A stretch of 13,963 bases of DNA from Oscillospiraceae bacterium (GCA_017378975.1 JAFNXT010000031.1:1-13963), one strand, 5' to 3'. Shown: positions 1 through 8,669, counted from the first letter of the stretch. Numbers and translations are program-made. The notes: generated from the letters alone by a model not told the origin.

Positions 1-7
1 ACTAAGG

Positions 8-13
8 TATAAT
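8..13 (+). promoter_or_regulatory. Probable -10 promoter element of the protease gene
   Basis: A perfect TATAAT hexamer lies 51 bases before the protease start codon. The matching -35 element would fall upstream of the window, so only half of the promoter can be seen. Transcription would begin near position 19-21, giving a leader of about 45 nt that contains the ribosome binding site GAAAGG (49-54). An in-frame ATG at 17 is closed by a TAG at 47-49, which supports translation starting at 65. There is no TG extended -10 motif. The hexamer could be chance in an AT-rich intergenic stretch, but its position and perfect match favour a real promoter. Confidence 0.5.
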
Positions 14-64
14 ATCATGTGGTATGTATTAATCACAGGATCAATATAGAAAGGCGTTTTAGAG

Positions 65-3000
65 ATGGAAAAGAGATCCCTATCGTTCTTCCTCAGGGCC
101 TCCGTCGTCGGTGTTTTGGTGCTGGCGGTGCTGATCGGACTGTTCGCAATGGCCAGTCCCAAGGTATCCGGTCATCAGGCATCTTATATCGACAAGCTTA
201 AGGATGGCCCGACCCTGAACATCCGTGACTATCTGGATAGCTCCGTGATGTTCGCGCTTCCCGATGGTATCCGGGATGATCAGCAAATTTCCGTGATCAT
301 CACTGTGGACGAAGCCACAGTGATGGATGCATATGATGCCACGGATAAGACTATGAGCTTCCGGGATTATGCACTCACCGACGCAGGCGCACAGACTGTC
401 CGCGAGAAGATCGGTCAGCAAAAATCCCAGGTACTGGAGCTGCTGGACGAGAAGAAGGTCGCCTACACTATGGGCGAAGATTACTCTACGTTGCTCAGCG
501 GTTTCGAGTTGGTGATCCGGGCAGGCGACTTCGATACGGTCCGTGGTATGCTGAAGTCCGGTCAGGGCATCATCGTTAGCGAGGAGTACGAGAAGGCTGA
601 GACGAAGCTGGTGGAGAACACCGTCAACGTGTTCGATACCGGTATCTTCAACAGTTCCGGTTCTCCTTATGACGGCTCCGGTATGGTGGTGGCAGTGCTT
701 GACACCGGTCTGGATTCCAACCATTCCGCGTTCAGTGTCGATAATTTCACCTCCGACCATTTGGGGTTGACCTATGATGACGTTGCCGCAGTCATTTCCA
801 AGACCACGGCCAACAAGCTCCACGGCAATTTGACCGTGGACGATGTGTACATCAACGAGAAGGTCCCCTTCGGCTATGACTACGCCGATAATGATCCTGA
901 CGTCTATTCCACCCACAATAACCACGGCACTCACGTTTCCGGCGTCATCACTGGTAAGGATGACGTGATCACCGGTGTCGCGCCCAATGCGCAGTTGGTA
1001 TCCATGAAGATCTTCTCTGATATCATGGACACGGCCCGTGCAAGCTGGATCCTCTCCGCTCTGGAGGATTGCGTGGTCCTTGGTGTGGATGTGATCAATA
1101 TGTCATTGGGCACTTCCTGTGGTTTTGCCCGTGAGTCTGATGAAGAGGTCCTCAACGGTGTCTATGATAAGATCCGTGAGGCAGGTATCAGCATGATCGT
1201 TGCCGCTTCCAACAGCTATAACTCCGCTTATGGCTCTGAGGCGAATGGTAACCTGGGCCTGACGTCCAATCCTGATACCGGTACGGTAGGTTCGCCCTCT
1301 ACTTACAAGGGTGTCATGTCCGTTGCTTCTATCAACGGCAAGGAGACCCCTTATCTTCTCCACGGTGAGTCTATCATCTACTTCATCGAGGCTAACAGTG
1401 GCGCCGCGGTCGAGCAGGATTTCGTTGCTACCTTGCTGGGGGATAAGGATTCCATCGAGATGGATTACGTAGTGATCCCCGGCGTCGGCCGGTCCGCTGA
1501 CTACACCGGTCTGGATGTGAAGGGGAAGATCGCTCTGGTCCGCCGTGGTTCCAACACCTTCGAAGAGAAGTCCATGATCGCCGAGGCTCAAGGTGCAGCC
1601 GGCATCATCATCTACAACAATGTTTCCGGTGATATCAAGATGAGCGTGGGCGATGCCAAGCTGGCTGTTTGCTCCATTTCTCAGAATGACGGCGAAGCGC
1701 TGGTGGCCGCCGGTAACGGGAAGCTGAAGATCAGTAAGGAGCAGACCTCCGGTCCGTTCATCTCTGACTTCTCTTCCTGGGGCCCTACGCCCAGTCTGAA
1801 CATCAAGCCTGAGATCACCGCCCACGGCGGCAACATCCTTTCTTCCGTCACCGGCGGCGGTTATGACCGTCTTTCCGGTACTTCCATGGCTTGCCCCAAT
1901 CTGGCCGGTGTGGTCATCCTGCTGCGGCAGTATGTGGTGGAGAATTTACCTGACATCGCCAAGGATGACGTGAAGGTCAACGAGATGGTGAACAAGCTCA
2001 TGATGTCTACGGCGGATATCGCTCTGAACACCAATGGTCTACCTTATGCGGTCCGTAAGCAGGGTGCGGGTCTTGCTAACCTGTTCAGCTCTTTGAAGAC
2101 CCCGGCTTACATCACTACCTACGATAAAGACGGTAAGCCCATGGACAAGCCCAAGCTGGAGCTGGGGGATGATCCCGGTAAGACCGGTATCTATGAGATG
2201 AGCTTTGCGGTCCAAAACTTTGGCTCCACCGCTCTGAGCTACGATCTGGGGGCTTATGTCCTGACCGAAGGTGTCAGTGAGACCAAGACCAATGCCGGTG
2301 AGACCACCGTCACCGAGGAGGCTTACGTCCTTTCCGGTGGTATGGAGATCGTTTCTGTTTCCGGTGGTACTCAGTCGGGCACTGCCATCACCGTTGATGG
2401 CGGTAAGGAAGCGAAGGTCACGGTGAAGATCACTCTGTCCGACGCGGACAAGAAGTATCTGGATGAGTCTTTCAAGAACGGTATGTACGTGGAAGGCTTC
2501 ATCACCCTGAAGGCTACCTCCGGTACCGAGATCGATCTGAACGTTCCTTATCTCGCTTTCTATGGCGACTGGACTGTGGCTCCCATCTTCGACCTGGAGT
2601 ATTACGAGACCAACGCCGACGAGCTGGATGATTCCATCAACATCGAAGATAAGGTCATGCCTGACGCTTATGCCTCCCGTCCCATCGGCGGCGTGTCGGA
2701 GGATTACGTGAGCTATTTGGGTTCCTACTATTTCCTGCAGGATCCCAAGGATATGGTCATCTCCGCCAATAAGGATTACATCGCCCTTTCCAACAGGGAA
2801 GGTTCGATCCATTCTCTGCGGTTCGTCTGGGCAGGCATGCTCCGAAACGCCGAGCGGGTGGAGATCTCTATCACCGATGACACCACCGGTGAGGTGATCT
2901 TCGAAACCGTGGATGATGATGTCCGCAAGTCCTATGGTGACGGCGGCTCCATCTATCCTGCCAACATCGAGATCGAGTTCGATTCCGCGGAATACAACAT

Positions 3001-6000
3001 GGAGAACAATACGGAGTATACCGTCCGTCTGAAAGCTTATCTGGACTATGCGGACGGTGGCTTCGAGACCAACGAGCGTAACGTCTTCGAGTTCCCCTTG
3101 GTGGCTGACTTCGAGGCCCCCACGGTCACGGATGTTGAGTATACATACGAGTACGACAAGACTCTGAAGAAGAATCGCTTGTATGCCAAGGTCGCCATCT
3201 TTGACAACCACCACGCTATGGCTTCCCAGATCGGTTATGTCACTAAGGAAGCTGATGAGGAGGGAGTCGAAAGCGCCGTCATGAAGTCCTTCGAGCAATT
3301 CATGACACCGGTCTACTCCGAGCGCAACTCTACTACCTATGTCAACTTTGAGTTGACCGATCACGTTTATGAGATCAAGGCCAACTCCATGAACACCAAT
3401 TCCTTCGTGGTGACCGTTTACGACTATGCGCTGAATTACGCCACCTTTGAGATCGGTCTGCCGGATGATTTCGTGGACTTCTACTTCGACGGTCTGGAAG
3501 AAGGCCTGACCATGAGCCCCAACGAAGTGTATTCCCTGCGGCCGCTGGTCCATCCTGATACCCAGTGGGGCGAGCTGCTGGAGTTCACTTCCTCCAGACC
3601 CAGCGTGGCCCGTATCGTCAATGATAAGGTGGTGGCCACCGGCACCGGCTCTGCTACCATCCGCGTTCGCGATCCTCAGACCAACAAGAGCCTGACTTTC
3701 CCTGTCACGGTCCTTGGAGAAGGGGATGAGGGTTATCGCAGGTACGATAAGCCTGTGGCCGATACCTTCGTGCTGGATGGGTACGATACTCTGAAGGCCT
3801 ATTATCAGATCGAAAATAAGGATAAGGTCCTGGGTGACACCGGTGATACCCGTTTCTTCGAGGGAAATTATTCTCTGGAGATGTATCCTTCCGAGTCTGT
3901 CCGCCTGAACTATACGCTGGACTCTTATTTCCCGAAGGAGACCACAGTGGTCTTTGAGTCCAGCAACGACAGTATCGTCACCATCGATCAGTTCGGTGTG
4001 GTCACCGGTAAGGCAGAAGGCTTCGCTTCCGTCACCATCCGTGTGATGCAGAACGATAGATCTACATATTATTCCGAGACTGTGTCCGTAGAGGTCAAGG
4101 ATCCATATCTCACCAACGGCGCGTCTCTGTCGCACTATTTTGGTAACGGCGGTACCGTTTCTATCCCTGAACGGTTGTCCCTGAAGGAGATCGGCAACTT
4201 CGCCTTCTCCAACTATGAGTACATCCTCAAGACGCCTGAGGAGCTGGAATTCGACGATGCCGAGACCAGCAAGATGTGGTACATCGGTGATAACACCATC
4301 ACCAAGGTCATCATCCCTGAGGGTGTGGAGAAGATCAATGCTTATGCCTTCGCCAATCTTACAGCGCTGGAAGAGATCGTTCTTCCTTCTACGCTGGAGG
4401 CCATCGAATACGGTGCCTTCTATGGATGCTCCGCTTTGAAGAAGATCACCTTCAGTGGCGAGAATGGACTGCAGATCATCAACCAGAACGCTTTCGAGAA
4501 GTGTGACCTGCAGGGTACGATCGACCTTTCCTCTGCATGTATCATTTCTGCTTATGCCTTCGCGGGTAACCAGAGTCTTGAGGGAGTCATCACCTCCGAT
4601 GCTCTGCTGTCCATCGGCCAGTATGCCTTCGCCGGCTGTAAGGATCTGAAGGAGATGACCATCCAGTCCTCCAGAGTCAAGTATGGTCCCTATGCATTCA
4701 CTGGCTGTGCGTCCCTGACTTCCTTCCATGTCAACGGATCTGTCCTGCCTGAGGGCATGTTCTATGAATGCAAGGCGCTGGAAAAGGTCACGATCGGTCC
4801 TGATGTCAACGATATCGGTTCCTTCGCTTTCCGTGATACCGTCGTGAACTCCTTCGAGATCCTGTCCGGCAATAAGGCTTATCAGATCGGAGCCGCTGGA
4901 TATATCCTTTCCGCCGATGGTAAGACTGTTGTGGCTGTGGCTCCTGTGTTCACCGGCACCTTCGGTATCGAACAGCTTGGGGGAGCGGATGTGACCGCTG
5001 TGGCCAAGGGCGCGTTCTCCAACAACACAGAGATCACCTCTGTGGTCCTGCCCAACGTGACTGTGGTAGGGGAGTATGGCTTCGGTTCCTCCAGTGCTCT
5101 CGCCTCTGTCACACTGGGTCAGCTCACTGTGATCGGTGATTACGGTTTCTTTGAAACGGCGATCACGCAGTTGCCCGCATTCACCACTGACGCATCTCTG
5201 GGCAAGTACGCGTTCTCCCACACGGCGGTGGAGTCTGTGACCATCCCCGACGGTATGGTGTTGCCCGAAGGTATCTTCAGTGAATGCCGGTCCCTGCATA
5301 CCGTGCACATCGGCAATGGTGTCCAGATCGGTGACTATGCCTTCTCTACGGATAAGGATCATGCCTTCCAGGTGGAGGACTATAATGATAACGGAGAGAA
5401 GTACTTCTATTATGTATTCAGCTCCTCTCTGACAGGCTTGACCATCGGTGATGATGCGGTGATCGGCAAGAATGCCTTCGCCTGTGCGGCCAGTCTGGAG
5501 ACAGTCACTCTGGGCGCCAACGCTAAGATCGGCGAGATGGCTTTCTATAACAACTGCAGTCTGAAGAACATCGACCTGTCCAAGGCTGCCGAGATCCATG
5601 ATTATGCCTTCTCCGGTGACGTCTACTATGTCTGCCTGGATGATAACATGACCGTTGCTGCTGTCAGCAAGGATGGCAAGTACATTTACACCTATCACGC
5701 GCCTGTGATCGAATCTGTGGATCTTAGCTCCACTGCTTCCATTGGCGAATACGCTTTTAGTTACTGCCGTCAGTTGAAACAGGTCATCCTTGGTGACGCG
5801 ATCACTGAGATCCCTGCGTATGCTTTCGCCGGGTGTGTCGCTCTTGATGATATCGACCTTTCCGGGATCGACACCATCGGTGACAATGCCTTCATCGAGG
5901 ATGCGGCTCTGGTCCGCGTGGACCTGTCTTCCGCCAAGACCATCGGTGAATACGCCTTCGTCTACTGTGAGGCCCTGTCGGATGTGACATTGTCCTCCGA

Positions 6001-7276
6001 GGGCTGTGAGATCGGGGAGGGTGCTTTCTCCTATTGTTCCGCCCTTTCCAAGGTGGATGGCCTGCAGTTCTGCAAGAAGCTGGGCGATTACGCCTTTGCT
6101 CATACGTCCATCACTGAGGCAGACCTGTCCGGTGCCGAGGAGATCGGCAACTTCGTTTTCCTGAAGCCTGAGTTTACTTCCTTCAAGGTCACTCTGGGTG
6201 AGGCGATCAAAACGATCGGTGATGATCCCTTTGCCATGTGTCTGCTGGAGCCCTTCAGCAGAGATCAGATCCACAGCTTCAACGGCGTGGATACGGTGAT
6301 CCCCGAGTATACCTTCGAACTGAGTGATACGGTCCGTGTGATCGACGGTTCTCTGTACTGCGATACGGTCAATGGCATGGAGCTGATCGTTTATGCCGGT
6401 CAGGATGGGAAGGATGTCCATGTGGCAGACGGCACCATTCGGATCACGGCCTATGCTTTCGCAGGTTCCGATGTGCAGATGGTGACCCTGCCTCATACGG
6501 TGGCTTCCATCGGTCACAAGGCCTTCTTCGGTTGTGGTCAGTTGGAGACCGTGGTGTTCTCCAGCTATGACGCCCCGATTTTTGAAGAAGAGTTCGATCC
6601 TACTTACTATGAGTCCTTCAAGCACATCCCCGGTACCGGTGAATTCGGCGACTTCACCGACTACGATGGCACTCAGGTCATCGTGACCGGTACTGGTCTG
6701 ATCCCCTACTATATGTGGAACGCCACCGATGGCATGTATTCCAATGTGTTCTACGGTGCCAACTTCGTGGGGTATGTGGGTGATGTGACCGATAAGCTGA
6801 CCATGGTCAGACCGGTCAACGGTACTCATTACGAGACCTATATCCTCGATCAGTACTTCGATCTTCGCATCGACGGTGCCGCCGGTGCGGATGACGTAAC
6901 TCTGAGCGCGATCGGTGCCATCAATGATATCCCTGAGCGTGTGGCTTACAGCGATAAGGCGAAGGTGGAAGCGGCCCGGGCGGCCTATGACAAGATCGCC
7001 ACCAAAGAACAGCAGGCACTGGTCACTAACTATGACGTGCTGGTTTCTGCCGAGCAGCGTATCAAAGCATTGACTCCCAACACCGAGCCCGAGGCGACTA
7101 CGCCTCAGGGATCGGATGATGTGCGTGCCGATCATGGCTGGCTGGCATGGGTGGTCATCGCTCTGGGCGTCGCCGGTGTGGCAGTTGTCGCTTTCAAGGG
7201 TAAGATCGTGCGCAAGAAGGCTGTAGGCTCCGAAGATGCACAGGGACCCACGGAAGCAGAAGCGCAGGATAAATAA
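65..7276 (+). CDS. Giant surface subtilisin-family (S8) protease with PA, Ig-like and BspA-type LRR domains and a C-terminal membrane anchor
   Basis: This 2403-residue protein is a predicted extracellular endopeptidase of the lactocepin/C5a-peptidase type. Residues 1-30 form a signal peptide with likely cleavage after AMA. Residues about 75-175 resemble an I9 propeptide. The catalytic triad is visible as D213 (VLDTG), H287 (HGTH) and S607 (GTSMA), with N383 as oxyanion asparagine in AASN instead of the usual AAGN. A PA-like insert occupies about 432-560. Fn3/Ig-like segments cover about 700-1140, two BIG2-like domains about 1145-1217 and 1268-1345, and BspA-type LRRs about 1366-2170. A short helical segment (2279-2336) of a kind common in clostridial surface proteins follows. 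A transmembrane helix (about 2359-2377) and a basic tail (GKIVRKK) end the protein, with no LPXTG motif. The start at 65 has GAAAGG ten bases upstream, and an upstream in-frame stop excludes an earlier start. The triad is complete, so activity is expected; the target is unknown. Confidence 0.93.
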   Translation: MEKRSLSFFLRASVVGVLVLAVLIGLFAMASPKVSGHQASYIDKLKDGPTLNIRDYLDSSVMFALPDGIRDDQQISVIITVDEATVMDAYDATDKTMSFRDYALTDAGAQTVREKIGQQKSQVLELLDEKKVAYTMGEDYSTLLSGFELVIRAGDFDTVRGMLKSGQGIIVSEEYEKAETKLVENTVNVFDTGIFNSSGSPYDGSGMVVAVLDTGLDSNHSAFSVDNFTSDHLGLTYDDVAAVISKTTANKLHGNLTVDDVYINEKVPFGYDYADNDPDVYSTHNNHGTHVSGVITGKDDVITGVAPNAQLVSMKIFSDIMDTARASWILSALEDCVVLGVDVINMSLGTSCGFARESDEEVLNGVYDKIREAGISMIVAASNSYNSAYGSEANGNLGLTSNPDTGTVGSPSTYKGVMSVASINGKETPYLLHGESIIYFIEANSGAAVEQDFVATLLGDKDSIEMDYVVIPGVGRSADYTGLDVKGKIALVRRGSNTFEEKSMIAEAQGAAGIIIYNNVSGDIKMSVGDAKLAVCSISQNDGEALVAAGNGKLKISKEQTSGPFISDFSSWGPTPSLNIKPEITAHGGNILSSVTGGGYDRLSGTSMACPNLAGVVILLRQYVVENLPDIAKDDVKVNEMVNKLMMSTADIALNTNGLPYAVRKQGAGLANLFSSLKTPAYITTYDKDGKPMDKPKLELGDDPGKTGIYEMSFAVQNFGSTALSYDLGAYVLTEGVSETKTNAGETTVTEEAYVLSGGMEIVSVSGGTQSGTAITVDGGKEAKVTVKITLSDADKKYLDESFKNGMYVEGFITLKATSGTEIDLNVPYLAFYGDWTVAPIFDLEYYETNADELDDSINIEDKVMPDAYASRPIGGVSEDYVSYLGSYYFLQDPKDMVISANKDYIALSNREGSIHSLRFVWAGMLRNAERVEISITDDTTGEVIFETVDDDVRKSYGDGGSIYPANIEIEFDSAEYNMENNTEYTVRLKAYLDYADGGFETNERNVFEFPLVADFEAPTVTDVEYTYEYDKTLKKNRLYAKVAIFDNHHAMASQIGYVTKEADEEGVESAVMKSFEQFMTPVYSERNSTTYVNFELTDHVYEIKANSMNTNSFVVTVYDYALNYATFEIGLPDDFVDFYFDGLEEGLTMSPNEVYSLRPLVHPDTQWGELLEFTSSRPSVARIVNDKVVATGTGSATIRVRDPQTNKSLTFPVTVLGEGDEGYRRYDKPVADTFVLDGYDTLKAYYQIENKDKVLGDTGDTRFFEGNYSLEMYPSESVRLNYTLDSYFPKETTVVFESSNDSIVTIDQFGVVTGKAEGFASVTIRVMQNDRSTYYSETVSVEVKDPYLTNGASLSHYFGNGGTVSIPERLSLKEIGNFAFSNYEYILKTPEELEFDDAETSKMWYIGDNTITKVIIPEGVEKINAYAFANLTALEEIVLPSTLEAIEYGAFYGCSALKKITFSGENGLQIINQNAFEKCDLQGTIDLSSACIISAYAFAGNQSLEGVITSDALLSIGQYAFAGCKDLKEMTIQSSRVKYGPYAFTGCASLTSFHVNGSVLPEGMFYECKALEKVTIGPDVNDIGSFAFRDTVVNSFEILSGNKAYQIGAAGYILSADGKTVVAVAPVFTGTFGIEQLGGADVTAVAKGAFSNNTEITSVVLPNVTVVGEYGFGSSSALASVTLGQLTVIGDYGFFETAITQLPAFTTDASLGKYAFSHTAVESVTIPDGMVLPEGIFSECRSLHTVHIGNGVQIGDYAFSTDKDHAFQVEDYNDNGEKYFYYVFSSSLTGLTIGDDAVIGKNAFACAASLETVTLGANAKIGEMAFYNNCSLKNIDLSKAAEIHDYAFSGDVYYVCLDDNMTVAAVSKDGKYIYTYHAPVIESVDLSSTASIGEYAFSYCRQLKQVILGDAITEIPAYAFAGCVALDDIDLSGIDTIGDNAFIEDAALVRVDLSSAKTIGEYAFVYCEALSDVTLSSEGCEIGEGAFSYCSALSKVDGLQFCKKLGDYAFAHTSITEADLSGAEEIGNFVFLKPEFTSFKVTLGEAIKTIGDDPFAMCLLEPFSRDQIHSFNGVDTVIPEYTFELSDTVRVIDGSLYCDTVNGMELIVYAGQDGKDVHVADGTIRITAYAFAGSDVQMVTLPHTVASIGHKAFFGCGQLETVVFSSYDAPIFEEEFDPTYYESFKHIPGTGEFGDFTDYDGTQVIVTGTGLIPYYMWNATDGMYSNVFYGANFVGYVGDVTDKLTMVRPVNGTHYETYILDQYFDLRIDGAAGADDVTLSAIGAINDIPERVAYSDKAKVEAARAAYDKIATKEQQALVTNYDVLVSAEQRIKALTPNTEPEATTPQGSDDVRADHGWLAWVVIALGVAGVAVVAFKGKIVRKKAVGSEDAQGPTEAEAQDK
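4160..6574 (+). repeat. BspA-type leucine-rich repeat array (about 29 units) within the protease gene
   Basis: Residues about 1366-2170 of the protease repeat a unit of about 21-24 residues with the core pattern I-G-x-Y-A-F-x-x-C-x-x-L-x-x-V-x-L, the signature of BspA/LRR_5 repeats. I count about 29 cores by eye, for example IGQYAFAGCKDL near 1517 and IPAYAFAGCVAL near 1916. Four breaks lacking the core occur near 1601-1645, 1762-1792, 1849-1886 and 2085-2126. At least three of them carry a hairpin-like YILSADGKTV or VSKDGKYIY type motif seen between repeat blocks in BspA relatives. The repeats are divergent at DNA level, so this is an old protein array and not a fresh tandem duplication. BspA-type LRRs usually mediate adhesion or protein binding, so a substrate- or host-binding role is inferred. 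Confidence 0.9.
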
Positions 7277-7290
7277 GTCTGACGAACGAA

Positions 7291-7317
7291 GTCAGGGCCG
7301 GAGATCCCGGCCCTGAC
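7291..7317 (+). promoter_or_regulatory. Intercistronic GC-rich stem-loop after the protease gene
   Basis: A perfect 11-bp inverted repeat, GTCAGGGCCGG (7291-7301) with CCGGCCCTGAC (7307-7317), encloses a 5-nt loop and begins 14 bases after the protease stop codon. It is followed by CATACC and not by a T-run, so it does not fit a classic intrinsic terminator. Likely roles are partial termination, a block to 3' exonucleases, or an RNA processing boundary that separates the protease message level from the lipoprotein and transporter genes. The 5-base GTCAG arm can also pair with CTGAC at 7279-7283, giving a weaker competing hairpin. Confidence 0.55.
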
Positions 7318-7349
7318 CATACCGACCAAGTAAAGGATGATGCGGAAGA

Positions 7350-8669
7350 ATGAAAAACAGGATCAGATCCGTACTATTTCTCTGTTTGCTCCTCGGGGCG
7401 CTTCTGTTTATCAGCGGCTGTTCCGGTGCCAAGACACCTTATGATGTCAATGATGCGGAGGATTTCAACGTCAGTGTGAGATTCGATGCAAATGGCGGCA
7501 CCTTTACTACCAATGTCACCGTGATCGTTGATTCCTTCAACGTCGGGACCTTGGACAAAGACGGAGACGGCACGGCGCAGATCGCCCTGATCGCGCCGGA
7601 TGATCCACAGCGGGGAAGCGGAAACAGCTTCGCTCCTGTGAGAAACGACCATTTCCTCCTGGGATGGTACGCAGAGCGTACGCCTGTCGAGGATGGGGAA
7701 GGGTACACCTATTCTAAGAAATGGGACTTTGAAAAGGATCGGTTGGAGGTCTCCTCAACGGAGGAGCACACCGCTTCCGAACCTGTCATGACCCTCTATG
7801 CAGTCTGGGCTCCTCTGTTCCAGATCGAGATCTTTGATCTGGGGACGGATGAACTCCTTGATACGATCTCTTACGATCCAACCTTGGGCGATATCAAAGT
7901 CCCCAGCTGGGATCTGGATAAGGGCATCGTAGACATGGAGAAATTCCCTCAGAAGAAGGGCCACACCTTCAATGGCGCTTTCTATGATAAGGAAGGTACG
8001 GCAGTGGTGGATACGGAAAGCGTCGTCCATACTGCCCAGATCGATCACTCCACCGGTACGGTGACGGATGCCACCATGAAGCTTTATGTGGATTGGCTGG
8101 AAGGGGAGTGGTACCATATCTATACCGCCAAGCAGTTCCGTGACAATGCCAGTCTCAGTGGTAACTATATCATCCACGAGGATCTGGATTTCTCGGACGA
8201 GATCTGGCCCACCGCGTTGATGCACGGTAATTTCACCGGATCTGTCCAAGGCAACGGCCATGTTTTCCGGAACATCGAAGCAAAGCAGACCAATAACTCC
8301 AAAAACTATGCCGGTCTCTTTGGCAATGTCACGGACAAAGCTCGGTTCCAGGATGTGACCTTCGATAACGTTACCTATACCATCGAAGCCGGTTCCCGTG
8401 TGGTCGGTACCAACTTCGGTCTGTTCGCCGGCCATATCTCTGAGGCGGCGGTAGTGGAGGATGTGACGATCACGAACAGTGTCCTCCAAATCGATTCCGG
8501 CATCTATTTCACCCCTGACAGCGATTACATCATCGGTCTGGTGTGTGCTATGGGTGCGCAGGATGCCATCGATCATTCCGGCATCACTTGCCAGGCGGTG
8601 GGCGATGCGCCTGAAACGGTGCTGATCACTGTGACCGATGGCTCGGTCGATGTAGATATCGTAATTTAA
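7350..8669 (+). CDS. Surface lipoprotein with InlB/Flg_new-like repeats and GLUG-like beta-helical region
   Basis: This 439-residue protein has a type II signal peptide whose lipobox ISGC places the lipidated cysteine at C24, so it should be anchored on the outer face of the membrane. Residues about 40-156 look like an InlB B-repeat (Listeria-Bacteroides/Flg_new type): VRFDANGGTF near 43, LLGWYAE near 103, and LYAVWAP near 149. A second, degenerate copy covers about 158-253, with GHTFNGAFYD and LYVDWLEGEW. Residues about 254-385 match the GLUG-type pattern, with FTGSVQGNGHVFRNI, AGLFGNV and FGLFAGHIS, and suggest a right-handed beta-helix. The start at 7350 follows AAAGGA (7332-7337) at a long spacing of 12 bases. 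No catalytic motif is seen. Its position between a surface protease and a peptide-binding lipoprotein suggests an accessory binding or scaffold role, which is inference only. Confidence 0.85.
   Translation: MKNRIRSVLFLCLLLGALLFISGCSGAKTPYDVNDAEDFNVSVRFDANGGTFTTNVTVIVDSFNVGTLDKDGDGTAQIALIAPDDPQRGSGNSFAPVRNDHFLLGWYAERTPVEDGEGYTYSKKWDFEKDRLEVSSTEEHTASEPVMTLYAVWAPLFQIEIFDLGTDELLDTISYDPTLGDIKVPSWDLDKGIVDMEKFPQKKGHTFNGAFYDKEGTAVVDTESVVHTAQIDHSTGTVTDATMKLYVDWLEGEWYHIYTAKQFRDNASLSGNYIIHEDLDFSDEIWPTALMHGNFTGSVQGNGHVFRNIEAKQTNNSKNYAGLFGNVTDKARFQDVTFDNVTYTIEAGSRVVGTNFGLFAGHISEAAVVEDVTITNSVLQIDSGIYFTPDSDYIIGLVCAMGAQDAIDHSGITCQAVGDAPETVLITVTDGSVDVDIVI

Noticed and set aside
19..201. Short plus-strand open frame overlapping the start of the protease gene
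   Set aside because: It overlaps the protease signal-peptide region in another frame, begins at or before the predicted transcription start, and shows no recognisable product.
4160..6574. CRISPR-like or fresh tandem DNA repeat
   Set aside because: The periodicity is in the protein (LRR units); the DNA copies are divergent and lie within an intact reading frame, with no identical repeats separated by unique spacers.
7083..7130. Sortase LPXTG signal before the protease C-terminal span
   Set aside because: The region contains ALTPNTEPE and TTPQGSDD but nothing that fits LPXTG or a close variant at the usual distance from the hydrophobic span.
2039..7135. Minus-strand open frame of 1698 codons
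   Set aside because: It is in perfect codon register with the protease gene and is open only because that gene avoids TTA, CTA and TCA. Its translation is rich in H, D, I, G and R with no recognisable domain, whereas the sense product has a complete domain architecture.
7291..7317. Intrinsic (Rho-independent) terminator
   Set aside because: The stem is perfect but followed by CATACCGACC with no T-run, so I describe it as a stem-loop of unsettled role.
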